From contig DASYPQ010000021.1 of NCBI GenBank assembly GCA_036006425.1, positions 1 through 64,000 on the forward strand: DNA of 64,000 nt, given 5' to 3'. A program made the translations under genes and the position numbers. The stretch comes from DASYPQ01 sp036006425. GTDB lineage: Bacteria > Planctomycetota > UBA1135 > GCA-002686595. Below the pieces are notes generated by a model. That model worked only from the letters and a program-made list of their open reading frames with translations. It made no database searches and was not told where the DNA came from. Positions 16,558 through 24,319 of the stretch are shown in pieces. Numbering within the stretch: the first letter of the stretch is position 1; each line of letters begins with the position of its first letter.

Positions 16558-18504
16558 GTGCGCGACCAGCAGGCCGAACGCCCCGCTCCGGTGACGCGTC
16601 CCGTGCTGGACGAGGACTCCGCGCTTCGATTCCTGCTCCAGGGGACGGCTCGGGAAACCGGTGAGGAATTCTTCCGGGCGCTCGTGCGGAATCTCTCCCA
16701 CGCGTTCGGGACGCTCGGCGCGTGGGTCACGGAGTACGACCCCGCCGCGCGACGACTCAAGGCACTCGCTTTCCATCTCGGCGGCGAGCTCATCGCTTGG
16801 GAAGGCAGCATCGACGGGACTCCGTGCGCGCAGGTGGTCGAGAAAGCCCGCCTCGTCCACTTGCCGGATCGCGTGCTCGAGCTCTACCCCGACGCCCTGG
16901 AGCTGCACGCGACGAAAGCGGTCAGCTACATGGGCGTTCCGCTCCAGGATCCGAACGGGACCGTGATCGGCCACCTCGCCGTCCTCGACACGCGCCCGAT
17001 GCCCGAGGAGCCGCGGCTCGTCGCGGTGCTCCAGCTCTTCGCGGATCGCGCCGCGGCGGAACTCTCGCGCCTGCGCGCGGAGCAGGGCGTGCGCGAGCGC
17101 GAGGAGCGCCTCGCCGGCCTCGTGGGCGGCGCGATGGACGCGATCGTGGAGCTCGACGACCGCCTGCGCATCACGCTCGTCAACGCGGCCGCGGAGAAGC
17201 TCTTCGGCGGGAAGTCCGCGTCGCTGGTCGGGCGCGATCTCGAGACTCTCATCGCCCCGGAAGTCGCCGAGAAGCTCGCAGCGCTCGCCAAGGACCTCGT
17301 TCGCGCCCGGCCTGGACAGCAGAACGGCTGGATTCCGGACGGCATCCGCGGCCGTGCCGGCGCGCGCGAGTTCCGGGCGGAGGCGACGCTCTCCTGCCAC
17401 GTGCGCGCGGGCCGGGCCTTCCACACGCTGATCCTGCGGGACCTCGAGGATCGCCTGGAAGCCGAAGCGCGCATCCGCACGCTCTCGTCCGAGGCGACCT
17501 ACTTGCGCGAGGAGCTGCGCGAGCTCGCCAACTTCGACGAGATCCTCGGCCGCAGTCCCGCGCTCGTCTCCGTGCTCCACGAGATCGAGCAGGTCGCCGG
17601 CACGGACGCGAGCGTCCTCGTGCTCGGCGAGACCGGAACGGGGAAGGAGCTGATCGCCCGCGCGATCCACCAGGCGAGCCGCAGGCGCGCGGCGCCGCTC
17701 GTGCGCCTCAATTGCGCGGCGATCCCGGCGACGTTGATCGAGAGCGAGCTCTTCGGGCACGAGAAGGGCGCGTTCACGGGGGCGACGGAGCGCCGCGAGG
17801 GCCGCTTCGCGTTGGCGGACGGGGGGACGATCTTCCTGGACGAGATCGGCGAGCTGTCGTTCGAGCTCCAGGCGAAACTCCTGCGCGTCCTGCAGGAAGG
17901 GGAGTTCGAGCCGGTCGGCGGATCGAAGACGCGCCGGGTCGACGTGCGCGTGATCTCGGCCACGAACCGCGACCTGGACGAGATGAAGAAGGCGCGGACG
18001 TTCCGCGAAGATCTGTACTACCGCTTGAGCGTCTTCCCGCTCCGGCTTCCTCCTCTGCGCGAGCGCGGGGACGACATCGTGCTGCTCGCCGACCACTTCG
18101 CCCGGAAGTACGCGCGCAAGATGGGCCGCGACCTCGCGCCCCTCACGGAGGCCGCCAAGCGCCAGCTGATGGCCTACGACTGGCCCGGCAACGTGCGCGA
18201 GCTCGCGAACGTGATCGAGCGCGCGGTGATCACCTCGCGCGGCGGCAGCTTGAACCTCGATCGTGCCGTGACCGGGATGGAGTCGCGGCCGGACGCGGGG
18301 ACGACGGCGGGCAACGGGCCGGGCCCGTCGGCGATCCTGACCGCGCGGGAGATCGAGGCTCTGGAGCGGGAGAACCTGCGCCGCACGCTCGAGGCGTGCG
18401 ACTGGAAGGTCTCGGGATCGGGCGGAGCCGCGGAACGGCTCGGACTCAAGCCGACGACGCTCACTTCGCGGATGAAGGCGCTCGACATTCGCCGTCCGGA
18501 CTAG
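16558..18504 (+). CDS. Sigma-54-dependent activator, GAF-PAS-AAA+-Fis
   Basis: 648 aa, GTG start with GAAGG upstream. A GAF-like domain spans about residues 25-170, a PAS domain 180-300, and a short coiled linker leads to the AAA+ domain (325-560). Walker A is GETGTGKE (357-364), the sigma-54 contact loop GAFTGA is intact (404-409), and Walker B is FLDEIGE (Asp428, Glu429). A Fis-type helix-turn-helix lies at about 605-643 (LRRTLEACDWKVSGSGGAAE, then LGLKPTTLTSRMKALDI). The layout is that of the FhlA/NorR class, in which GAF senses a small molecule and releases ATPase activity. The most likely target is the OsmC-diiron pair downstream: three palindromic sites and a sigma-54 promoter candidate lie in between. 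Confidence 0.92.
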   Translation: MRDQQAERPAPVTRPVLDEDSALRFLLQGTARETGEEFFRALVRNLSHAFGTLGAWVTEYDPAARRLKALAFHLGGELIAWEGSIDGTPCAQVVEKARLVHLPDRVLELYPDALELHATKAVSYMGVPLQDPNGTVIGHLAVLDTRPMPEEPRLVAVLQLFADRAAAELSRLRAEQGVREREERLAGLVGGAMDAIVELDDRLRITLVNAAAEKLFGGKSASLVGRDLETLIAPEVAEKLAALAKDLVRARPGQQNGWIPDGIRGRAGAREFRAEATLSCHVRAGRAFHTLILRDLEDRLEAEARIRTLSSEATYLREELRELANFDEILGRSPALVSVLHEIEQVAGTDASVLVLGETGTGKELIARAIHQASRRRAAPLVRLNCAAIPATLIESELFGHEKGAFTGATERREGRFALADGGTIFLDEIGELSFELQAKLLRVLQEGEFEPVGGSKTRRVDVRVISATNRDLDEMKKARTFREDLYYRLSVFPLRLPPLRERGDDIVLLADHFARKYARKMGRDLAPLTEAAKRQLMAYDWPGNVRELANVIERAVITSRGGSLNLDRAVTGMESRPDAGTTAGNGPGPSAILTAREIEALERENLRRTLEACDWKVSGSGGAAERLGLKPTTLTSRMKALDIRRPD

Positions 18505-18514
18505 CTCCGGCTCT

Positions 18515-18564
18515 CGAGATCTCGTCGAAACCCGTCGCGAGATCTCGCGATCGGCGAGTTCTCG
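18515..18564 (+). promoter_or_regulatory. Three palindromic candidate activator sites
   Basis: CGAGATCTCG occurs at 18515-18524 and again at 18538-18547 (inside the 16-bp palindrome TCGCGAGATCTCGCGA, 18535-18550), and the near copy CGAGTTCTCG at 18555-18564. Spacings between centres are 23 and 17 bp. Three dyads 60-110 bp upstream of a sigma-54-like promoter and just after an enhancer-binding protein gene fit upstream activating sequences of the NorR type. Confidence 0.5.
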
Positions 18565-18625
18565 TCACGCGTGCGAATCGGGCCGGAAACAGCCGAAGCG
18601 CGCATCGCAGCGCGACTTGCGGCGC

Positions 18626-18642
18626 ATGGCACGAGCGAGGCA
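18626..18642 (+). promoter_or_regulatory. Candidate sigma-54 (-24/-12) promoter
   Basis: The sequence ATGGCACGAGCGAGGCA matches the consensus TGGCACG-N4-TTGCW at every -24 position and at the invariant GC of the -12 element; only the TT is AG. An overlapping second match (18638-18653) is weaker. Transcription would begin about 65 bp before the OsmC start. Confidence 0.45.
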
Positions 18643-18719
18643 CGGGCCTTGTCCTTCCTCCAGCGTCGCGCCACTTCCGGCGCGATCACCTGAACCTGAA
18701 CGAGAAAGGACATCGAACC

Positions 18720-19286
18720 ATGAACACTTCCACCACCACGCCGAGCACCGTCAACGGGCTCGACACGGAATCGATGCGCAAGAAGGTCGCGGCCATCCAG
18801 GCCGACCCGGCGCTGGCGATGACGCGCTGGAACGTCACCACGCGCTGGATGGGCGGCGCGCGCTCGGACACGAAGGTCGCGAGCTGCGAGATCGGCGGAC
18901 AGCGCGTGACGAAGGACTTCACCATCCGCGTCGACGAGCCCCTCGAGCTCTTCGGCACGAACCAGTTCGCCAACCCCCAGGAGGTCCTGATGGCCGCGCT
19001 CAACGCGTGCCTCGTCTACGGCTACGCCGCGAACTTCGCCCTCCAGGGCATCGCCTTGAAGGAACTCTCGATCGAGACACGCGGGGACATCGACGTGCGC
19101 GGCTTCCTCGGACTCGACGACTCGGTGAAGGCCGGCTACGACGATCTGGCTCTCACCGTGCACGTGAAGGCCGACGCGACGCCTGCTCAGATCGAGCAGG
19201 TGCACGACACCGTCACGCGCACGTCGCCGAACGTCTTCAATCTCTCGCAGCCGATCCGCCTGCGCTCGCGCCTCGTCACGAGCTGA
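18720..19286 (+). CDS. OsmC-family protein
   Basis: 188 aa. ATG 18720 with AAAGGA upstream. The protein has the OsmC/Ohr fold: a beta-rich half (TRWNVTTRWMGGARSDTKV ... FTIRVDEPLELFGTNQFANP) then the central helix QEVLMAALNACLVYGYAANF holding the conserved Cys, followed by LKELSIETRGDIDVRGFLG and the C-terminal NVFNLSQPIRL. OsmC proteins reduce organic hydroperoxides with a Cys pair; I see only the first Cys clearly, so this may be one of the one-Cys relatives, whose role is less certain. It is the first gene of a two-gene unit with the diiron protein (48-bp gap) and probably under the sigma-54 activator encoded just upstream. Confidence 0.85.
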   Translation: MNTSTTTPSTVNGLDTESMRKKVAAIQADPALAMTRWNVTTRWMGGARSDTKVASCEIGGQRVTKDFTIRVDEPLELFGTNQFANPQEVLMAALNACLVYGYAANFALQGIALKELSIETRGDIDVRGFLGLDDSVKAGYDDLALTVHVKADATPAQIEQVHDTVTRTSPNVFNLSQPIRLRSRLVTS

Positions 19287-19334
19287 CCCGCGACTCCCCG
19301 AAACCACGAGCCACGAGCCACGAGGAATCCTGCC

Positions 19335-20243
19335 ATGACCACCGCGCTCTACGAGAAGACCCTGAAATCCGCGCAGAAGGCGAACTGGAAGATCGAGGAC
19401 GTCCTCGGCGACGACGATCGACTCGACTTCTCCCGACCCTTCCTGCCCGAATCCCTGGTGCGCGCCGAATCGACGCCGTACCTGTCCGCCGGCGAGCGGC
19501 GCATCCTGAACCAGATCCGCGGCCACGCCTACTTGAGCATCTTCGGCCTGGTCGAGGAGTTCATCCTGCCGTTCGTGATGGACCACGTGCGGCCCGAGCT
19601 CGCAGCGGACGACTGGCGGACCCGGGCGATGCTGCAGTTCGCCGGCGAGGAGGCGAAGCACATCCAGCTTTTCAAGCGGTTCCGCGACACGTTCGAGGCC
19701 GGGTTCGGCCACCGCTGCGGGACGATCGGACCGCCGGAGGCCATCGCCGCTCACGTGCTGTCGCACGATCCGCTCGGCGTGGCGCTCGTCATCCTGCACA
19801 TCGAGTGGATGACGCAGCGGCACTACCTCGATTCGGTCCGGACCGACGAGGGCCTCGATCCGCTGTTCAAGAGCCTTCTCCGCCACCACTGGATGGAGGA
19901 ATCCCAGCACGCGCGCCTCGACGGGCTCATGGTCGAGGCGCTCGCGGATGGAAGGAGCGAGGCGGAGCTCGCTCGCGCGGTCGATGCGTACCTCGCGATC
20001 GGAACCTTCCTCGACCAGGGGCTGGCGCAGCAGGTCGCCTTCGACCTCGACGCGCTCGAGCGCGCGTCCGGCCGGAAACTCGACGAGGCGGAGCGCGCCG
20101 CCTTGCAGGGCGCGCAGCACCAGGCGAATCGATGGACGTACCTCGGATCCGGGATGTCGCATCCCGAGTTCCTGGCGACCGTCGGCAAGCTGTCTCCGGT
20201 CCAGCGCGCGCGCCTGGAGAGCGTGGCGCCGGCGTTCTCGTAG
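19335..20243 (+). CDS. Ferritin-like diiron protein (AurF-type oxygenase candidate)
   Basis: 302 aa. ATG 19335, AGGAA upstream. Mostly helical, with the carboxylate/His pattern of a four-helix diiron centre: Glu in IFGLVEEFILPF, an E-x2-H in FAGEEAKHIQLF, Glu in ILHIEWMTQRHY and a second E-x2-H in MEESQHARLDGL. This arrangement is that of the ferritin-like superfamily and is closest to AurF-like N-oxygenases or related aldehyde/fatty-acid-type diiron enzymes; the substrate cannot be read. No signal peptide, so cytoplasmic. Pairing with a peroxide-handling OsmC protein would suit an oxygenase that leaks or consumes peroxide, or a detoxification role (inference). A hairpin at 20271-20298 ends the unit. 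Confidence 0.7.
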   Translation: MTTALYEKTLKSAQKANWKIEDVLGDDDRLDFSRPFLPESLVRAESTPYLSAGERRILNQIRGHAYLSIFGLVEEFILPFVMDHVRPELAADDWRTRAMLQFAGEEAKHIQLFKRFRDTFEAGFGHRCGTIGPPEAIAAHVLSHDPLGVALVILHIEWMTQRHYLDSVRTDEGLDPLFKSLLRHHWMEESQHARLDGLMVEALADGRSEAELARAVDAYLAIGTFLDQGLAQQVAFDLDALERASGRKLDEAERAALQGAQHQANRWTYLGSGMSHPEFLATVGKLSPVQRARLESVAPAFS

Positions 20244-20270
20244 GGAAGCGGCGAGCAGCGAGGAATGCGT

Positions 20271-20298
20271 GCCCGGGGGATTGCTTGATCCTCCGGGC
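20271..20298. terminator. Hairpin between convergent genes
   Basis: GCCCGGGGGA and TCCTCCGGGC form a 10-bp stem (one G-T pair) around an 8-base loop, 28 bp after the diiron gene stop and 8 bp from the end of the opposing membrane protein gene. No long T tract, so probably a bidirectional end signal. Confidence 0.5.
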
Positions 20299-20306
20299 AG
20301 GCTGCT

Positions 20307-22292
20307 TCAGCGATTGAACGGGTGTTCGTTGATCCAGTGGAAGCCGCGCCGCGCGAGCAGGTAGTCGCGTGCCCGGGGCGCGAGCGTCGCCTGCATCCCG
20401 GGGCGCTCGAGCCGCAGCTCGTCCTCCGCGACGCTCCAGGCTAGAGGCTCGCGCAGGAGCGCGCTCGTGCTCGCGGCGCTCGGCTCGAACACGACGTGCC
20501 CGGGCGTCAGCGTCGCGGTCGTCGCGACCTGCGCGCCCCCGACGAGCGTGATCGAGCACGGCACGGTCCAGCTCTCGGTGTCTGCCACCGGCGTCGGCCG
20601 CGGCACGAGCGTCAGGAACTGGACCTCGCCGGTTTTCGGCGCGACGTCCTCGCCGTCGATCTTCACCGCGGCGACCTTCCACTCGCCGAGCGCCGGGCGC
20701 GCGCCGGCGCTAGCGCGTTCGGTGCTCCACATCGAGTAGAGCGGCATCGCGACGACGATGACGAGGAACGCGGTCTTCAACCCGCGGTGGACCCAGCGCG
20801 TCGCGCGGCTCGTGTGCGGATGATCGATCGTGCGCGGGGGGACCGAGCCCGTGCCGACGAGCGCGCAGGCGAGCCGGCTCGCGTCCGGCAGGAGGATGCA
20901 GAGTCCGGCGACGACGAGGTGCGCCGAGAAGAGCTTGACCGGCACGTCGTAGCAGAAGTTCATCAGCATGATGTTGAGCATCACGCCGACGCTCACGCAG
21001 GCGCCGAGCAGCGCCGTGCGACGCCACACGAGGAGCAGGCCGCCGAGGAGCTCCATGCCGCCCGCGAACGCGGTGTACGCGCGCGAGCTCCCCATGAACG
21101 TCCACAGGAGACCCATCGGCGAGGACTCTCCGTACGGCTGCGCGAGTCGCCAGAGGCCGAGCGGAGGGAACTGGTTCGTGAGCGTGCCGAGCTTCGCGAG
21201 CCCGTAGCCGATCATCTGCGTCGCGAGGTACCAGCGCAGGCCGCTGCGGAGGACGTCGCGCAGGCGCGCGCGTTCGGGGAGGCGGCGGTCGGCGACGGCC
21301 CAGATGCTCGCGACCGCGAGCGCGAGAACGAACGTGAGGAGCGCCTGCACGTACGAGTAGGTCGTGTCGCCGCTGCCGTTCGCGATGGCCGACACGAGCG
21401 GGCGGTGGATGCCGAGCGGACCGCGCGCGGTCCAGCGCACGAGGGAATCGATCGGCCCGGACTGGAGCGCGGCGCTCCACCCGGCGCCGACGAAGGGGAC
21501 GAGGGTGCCGAGGAGCTCGGTGAACGAGTAGAGGGCCCAGTAGGCGATCGTGAAGGCGAGAGCGAAGGCCCCAATGCGCCCGGGGCGACCGCGCGATGGC
21601 GTCGCGAGACCGAAGAGCGCGAGAGCGACGAGGGGGAGGAGGAGCCAGGGCGTGAAGAAAGGCTCGGGGGGAGGCTCGGTGTCCGCGCCGCCCGTCATCG
21701 GGACGCCTGCGTCGACGGCTTCGAGCGAAGCGTCGTCGACGAGGACGACGCACTGCCCGAGCGTCAGCACGCCGAGGACGATCGACTGCGCATCCTCTGC
21801 GACGTCGCCGACGATCTCGTAGCTCGCCCACTCCGCGGACGTGATCGGGCGGTCGCCCATGTTGTCGAAGAAACCGGGGCGCGGCGTGCCGTCGACCGTC
21901 GCGCGGTCGACGCGCAGCCACATCTGGGCGCGACCTTCGTCGCCGCCTTCGGGGACGGCGACGGCGGCGCGGAAGCGGACGCGCTTGCCGCGCCAGGGCG
22001 CGGCGTCGACCGATTGGACGAGATTGCCGAAGAGGTTGCCGGCCGCCTTGACGGCGCGCGAGTCGATGCGTGCGGCCCGCTTGCCCGCGAAGACATGTTC
22101 CTCCGTCGGTCCGATCTCGTAGCCGGCGTCGAGCAGCGTCTTCGGCGCGACCCAGCCGGCGAGCTTGCCCGACGCGTCGAGCGTCTCCATGTCGCCGTTG
22201 CGGAGCTCGGTCGGTCGCGCGTTCGGGTCCGTCTGCGCGGCGGCCGGTGTGCAGAACGTGGCGACGAGGACCAGCAGCCCGCAGAGCGTCAT
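20307..22292 (-). CDS. DoxX-like membrane protein with N-terminal exported domain
   Basis: 661 aa. ATG 22292 begins a clear signal peptide (MTLCGLLVLVATFCTPAAAQ); the TTG at 22316 only adds eight residues. Residues 25-195 look like a galactose-binding-type beta domain (LRNGDMETLDASGKLAGW ... GKRAARIDSR ... VLVDDASLEAV). About eight membrane helices follow between residues 215 and 550. The central portion (IGYGLAKLGTLTNQFPPLGL ... GGMELLGGLLLVWR ... NIMLMNFCYDVPVKL) resembles DoxX-family proteins. A C-terminal soluble domain of about 130 residues contains Lys/Asp-rich beta sequence. The function is unknown; DoxX relatives take part in redox or thiol stress responses, but the added domains make this an unusual architecture. 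It shares a divergent promoter region of about 100 bp with the partner-switching operon. Confidence 0.7.
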   Translation of the reverse strand: MTLCGLLVLVATFCTPAAAQTDPNARPTELRNGDMETLDASGKLAGWVAPKTLLDAGYEIGPTEEHVFAGKRAARIDSRAVKAAGNLFGNLVQSVDAAPWRGKRVRFRAAVAVPEGGDEGRAQMWLRVDRATVDGTPRPGFFDNMGDRPITSAEWASYEIVGDVAEDAQSIVLGVLTLGQCVVLVDDASLEAVDAGVPMTGGADTEPPPEPFFTPWLLLPLVALALFGLATPSRGRPGRIGAFALAFTIAYWALYSFTELLGTLVPFVGAGWSAALQSGPIDSLVRWTARGPLGIHRPLVSAIANGSGDTTYSYVQALLTFVLALAVASIWAVADRRLPERARLRDVLRSGLRWYLATQMIGYGLAKLGTLTNQFPPLGLWRLAQPYGESSPMGLLWTFMGSSRAYTAFAGGMELLGGLLLVWRRTALLGACVSVGVMLNIMLMNFCYDVPVKLFSAHLVVAGLCILLPDASRLACALVGTGSVPPRTIDHPHTSRATRWVHRGLKTAFLVIVVAMPLYSMWSTERASAGARPALGEWKVAAVKIDGEDVAPKTGEVQFLTLVPRPTPVADTESWTVPCSITLVGGAQVATTATLTPGHVVFEPSAASTSALLREPLAWSVAEDELRLERPGMQATLAPRARDYLLARRGFHWINEHPFNR

Positions 22293-22395
22293 CGTGGGCG
22301 CTCTTGTACCGCGCAAACGATCAAGAAACGAACAAGAGTCCGCGGGGTCCGATCGCGTTTCGCCCTCGGGCGCGCAGCGCTACACTGCTGCGGAA

Positions 22396-23529
22396 ATGTC
22401 TGGAGCGAGCGGAGTCGGGAAGACGGTCCAGTTCTCCACGCGTCGCTCCGCGCCGCCGCAGCTCGCGCACTACCTTACGGTGGTCCAGGGCGTCACGATC
22501 GAGCGCGCCGTCCCGGTGACCGCCGAGACGCTGATCCTCGGCCGCGATCCCTCGCGCGCCTTCCACCTCCCCGACTCCGACGTCTCCAGATCCCACTGCG
22601 AGGTGTTCCTCGTCGGCGACGACGTCTACGTCAGGGACCTGGGCTCGACGAACGGCACGTTCGTCGACGGCGTCCGCGTGGCCCAGGCGACGCCGCTGCG
22701 CGTTTCGTCACGGCTCGAGGTCGGTCGGCACACCTTCCGGCACGAGCTCCTGAGCCCCGAGGACGTCGCGCGTCACCAGCAGTTCGCGAAGGACCTCGAG
22801 CTCGCCCGCCGCCACGTCGAAGCGCTCCTCCCCGCGCCGCGCGCGAGCGGTCCCGTGCGCACCGACTGGTGCTTCGTTCCCTCCTCGGTCCTCGGAGGGG
22901 ATGCGCTCGGCTACCACGATCTCGGCGGCGGTCGGCTCGCGCTCTACCTCCTCGACGTCTGCGGGCACGGCGTCGCCTCGGCGATGTACTCGTCCGTGGT
23001 GTTCAACGCGGTCCGGTGCCAGACGCTCCCGGACACCGACTTCGGGGATCCCGCGGCCGTCCTCGCACGCCTGAACGACGCGTTCCAGATGGACGCCCAC
23101 AACGACATGTACTTCTCCATCTTCTACGGCGTCCTCGACCCGGCGTCGCGGAGCCTGCGGTACTCCTCGGCCGGGCACCCGCCGGCGATCGTTCTCGGCG
23201 CCGACGGCCGGATCCGGAGCCGCCTCGTGCGGAAGAATCCTCCGATCGGCGCGATGCCGCGCCGCGTCTTCGGGCAGGACGAAGCGCGCCTCGAGCCCGG
23301 AGATCGCCTGTTCGTCTTCAGCGACGGCGCGTTCGAGATCCGCGACACCGAAGGACGCGAGCGCGGCCTCGAGGATTTCGAGCGCGAGCTCGTCGCGACG
23401 GCGTCGGGGAAGCTTCCCGGCGACCCGCGCCGCGTCTACGAGCGGGTCTGCGCCGTGACCGGAACGGATCTGCTGCTCGACGACTTCACGCTCCTCGCGG
23501 TCGAGCTCGACGCCTCTGCTTCCGCCTGA
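22396..23529 (+). CDS. FHA-SpoIIE/RsbU PP2C-type phosphatase
   Basis: 377 aa. ATG 22396, weak ribosome site. An FHA domain (about residues 20-115) shows LILGRDPSRAFHLPD, DVSRSHCEVFL and DLGSTNGTFVDGV, the phosphothreonine-binding loops. A short helical linker leads to a SpoIIE-type phosphatase domain (150-370) with metal-binding Asp in VLGGDALGYHD and YLLDVCGHGVASAM, the RYSSAGHPPAI strand and FVFSDGAFEIRD, all conserved for the catalytic class. It should dephosphorylate the STAS protein encoded next, releasing the kinase RsbW from its target. The FHA domain implies that recruitment depends on a Ser/Thr kinase; one is encoded at 38340-41612. It starts an operon running to 25366. Confidence 0.92.
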   Translation: MSGASGVGKTVQFSTRRSAPPQLAHYLTVVQGVTIERAVPVTAETLILGRDPSRAFHLPDSDVSRSHCEVFLVGDDVYVRDLGSTNGTFVDGVRVAQATPLRVSSRLEVGRHTFRHELLSPEDVARHQQFAKDLELARRHVEALLPAPRASGPVRTDWCFVPSSVLGGDALGYHDLGGGRLALYLLDVCGHGVASAMYSSVVFNAVRCQTLPDTDFGDPAAVLARLNDAFQMDAHNDMYFSIFYGVLDPASRSLRYSSAGHPPAIVLGADGRIRSRLVRKNPPIGAMPRRVFGQDEARLEPGDRLFVFSDGAFEIRDTEGRERGLEDFERELVATASGKLPGDPRRVYERVCAVTGTDLLLDDFTLLAVELDASASA

Positions 23530-23548
23530 TCCGCTGAGGAACGACTGC

Positions 23549-23887
23549 ATGGACCTCGAGATCCTGGAGGAATCGGAGAGCCTGACACGGGTCGCGCTGA
23601 AAGGCCGGCTCGACACGGCCGGCGTCGATCGCATCGAGACGCGGCTGAACGCCGTGCTCGGCGGCCGGAAGCACGCCCTCCTCGACCTCTCGGACGTGAC
23701 GTTCCTCTCGTCGCTCGGCATCCGCATGCTGATCAGCGTCGCGAAGATGCTCGACCGCCGGGGGCAGAAGCTCGTGCTCGTCGCGCCGCGGCCGTTGATC
23801 GATCAGGCGCTCCGGCACTCCTCTCTCGACGAGATCATCCCGGTGGCGGCCGACGTGGACGGCGCGCGTATGCTGCTCAACTCGTGA
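23549..23887 (+). CDS. STAS-domain anti-sigma factor antagonist
   Basis: 112 aa. ATG 23549, 19 bp after the phosphatase stop. A compact STAS domain of SpoIIAA/RsbV type: VALKGRLDTAGVDRIE, then LLDLSDVTFLSSLGIRML with the phosphorylatable Ser at residue 54 or 55, and the RGQKLVLVAP strand. In partner switching the unphosphorylated form binds the kinase encoded by the next gene; phosphorylation at this Ser prevents it. The stop overlaps the next start by four bases (GTGA), so stoichiometry is set by translational coupling. Confidence 0.92.
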   Translation: MDLEILEESESLTRVALKGRLDTAGVDRIETRLNAVLGGRKHALLDLSDVTFLSSLGIRMLISVAKMLDRRGQKLVLVAPRPLIDQALRHSSLDEIIPVAADVDGARMLLNS

Positions 23888-24309
23888 GCGACGCACCGTT
23901 CGCGCTCGCGTTCCCGAACGACGCCGCTTCGCTCGCAGGGGCGCGCAGAAAAGTGCAGGAGCACCTCGAGGCGTGCGGCGTCGACGAAACTGCGCTCCAC
24001 GCCGTCGACCTCGTGCTCGAAGAGCTCGGGGGCAACGTCCTGCGCTATGGCTACGACGGCGCGAGCGGACGTCCGATCCACGTCGAGGTCTGGACCGCGC
24101 CCGGGATCGTCCGCGTCGCGCTCACCGACGACGCCCGCCCGTTCGATCCGACGCGTCATCCGGAGCCCGCCCGGGCTTCGAGCCTGCGCGAAGCGCGCAT
24201 CGGCGGGCACGGGATCTCGCTCGTGCGGAAGTTCGCGCGGTCGATGCGGTACCGGCGCGACGGGGAGAAGAACCGGATCGAGGTCGAAGTCGCGCGGTCG
24301 GCGGGGTAG
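23884..24309 (+). CDS. RsbW-like anti-sigma serine kinase (GHKL ATPase)
   Basis: 141 aa. GTG 23884, overlapping the STAS gene. The GHKL fold has the N box LEELGGNVLRYGY, a D box in RVALTDDARPFDP and the G box IGGHGISLVRKF, then the RYRRDGEKNRIEVEV strand. It is the size of RsbW/SpoIIAB. Its natural targets would be an antagonist (the STAS protein here) and an effector, classically a sigma factor, but in many bacteria something else. No alternative sigma-B-like gene lies nearby, so the output may be non-transcriptional or encoded elsewhere. The GGAC/TAGGA at its stop serves as the ribosome site of the next gene. Confidence 0.9.
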   Translation: MSDAPFALAFPNDAASLAGARRKVQEHLEACGVDETALHAVDLVLEELGGNVLRYGYDGASGRPIHVEVWTAPGIVRVALTDDARPFDPTRHPEPARASSLREARIGGHGISLVRKFARSMRYRRDGEKNRIEVEVARSAG

Positions 24310-24319
24310 GACTCTGTCC

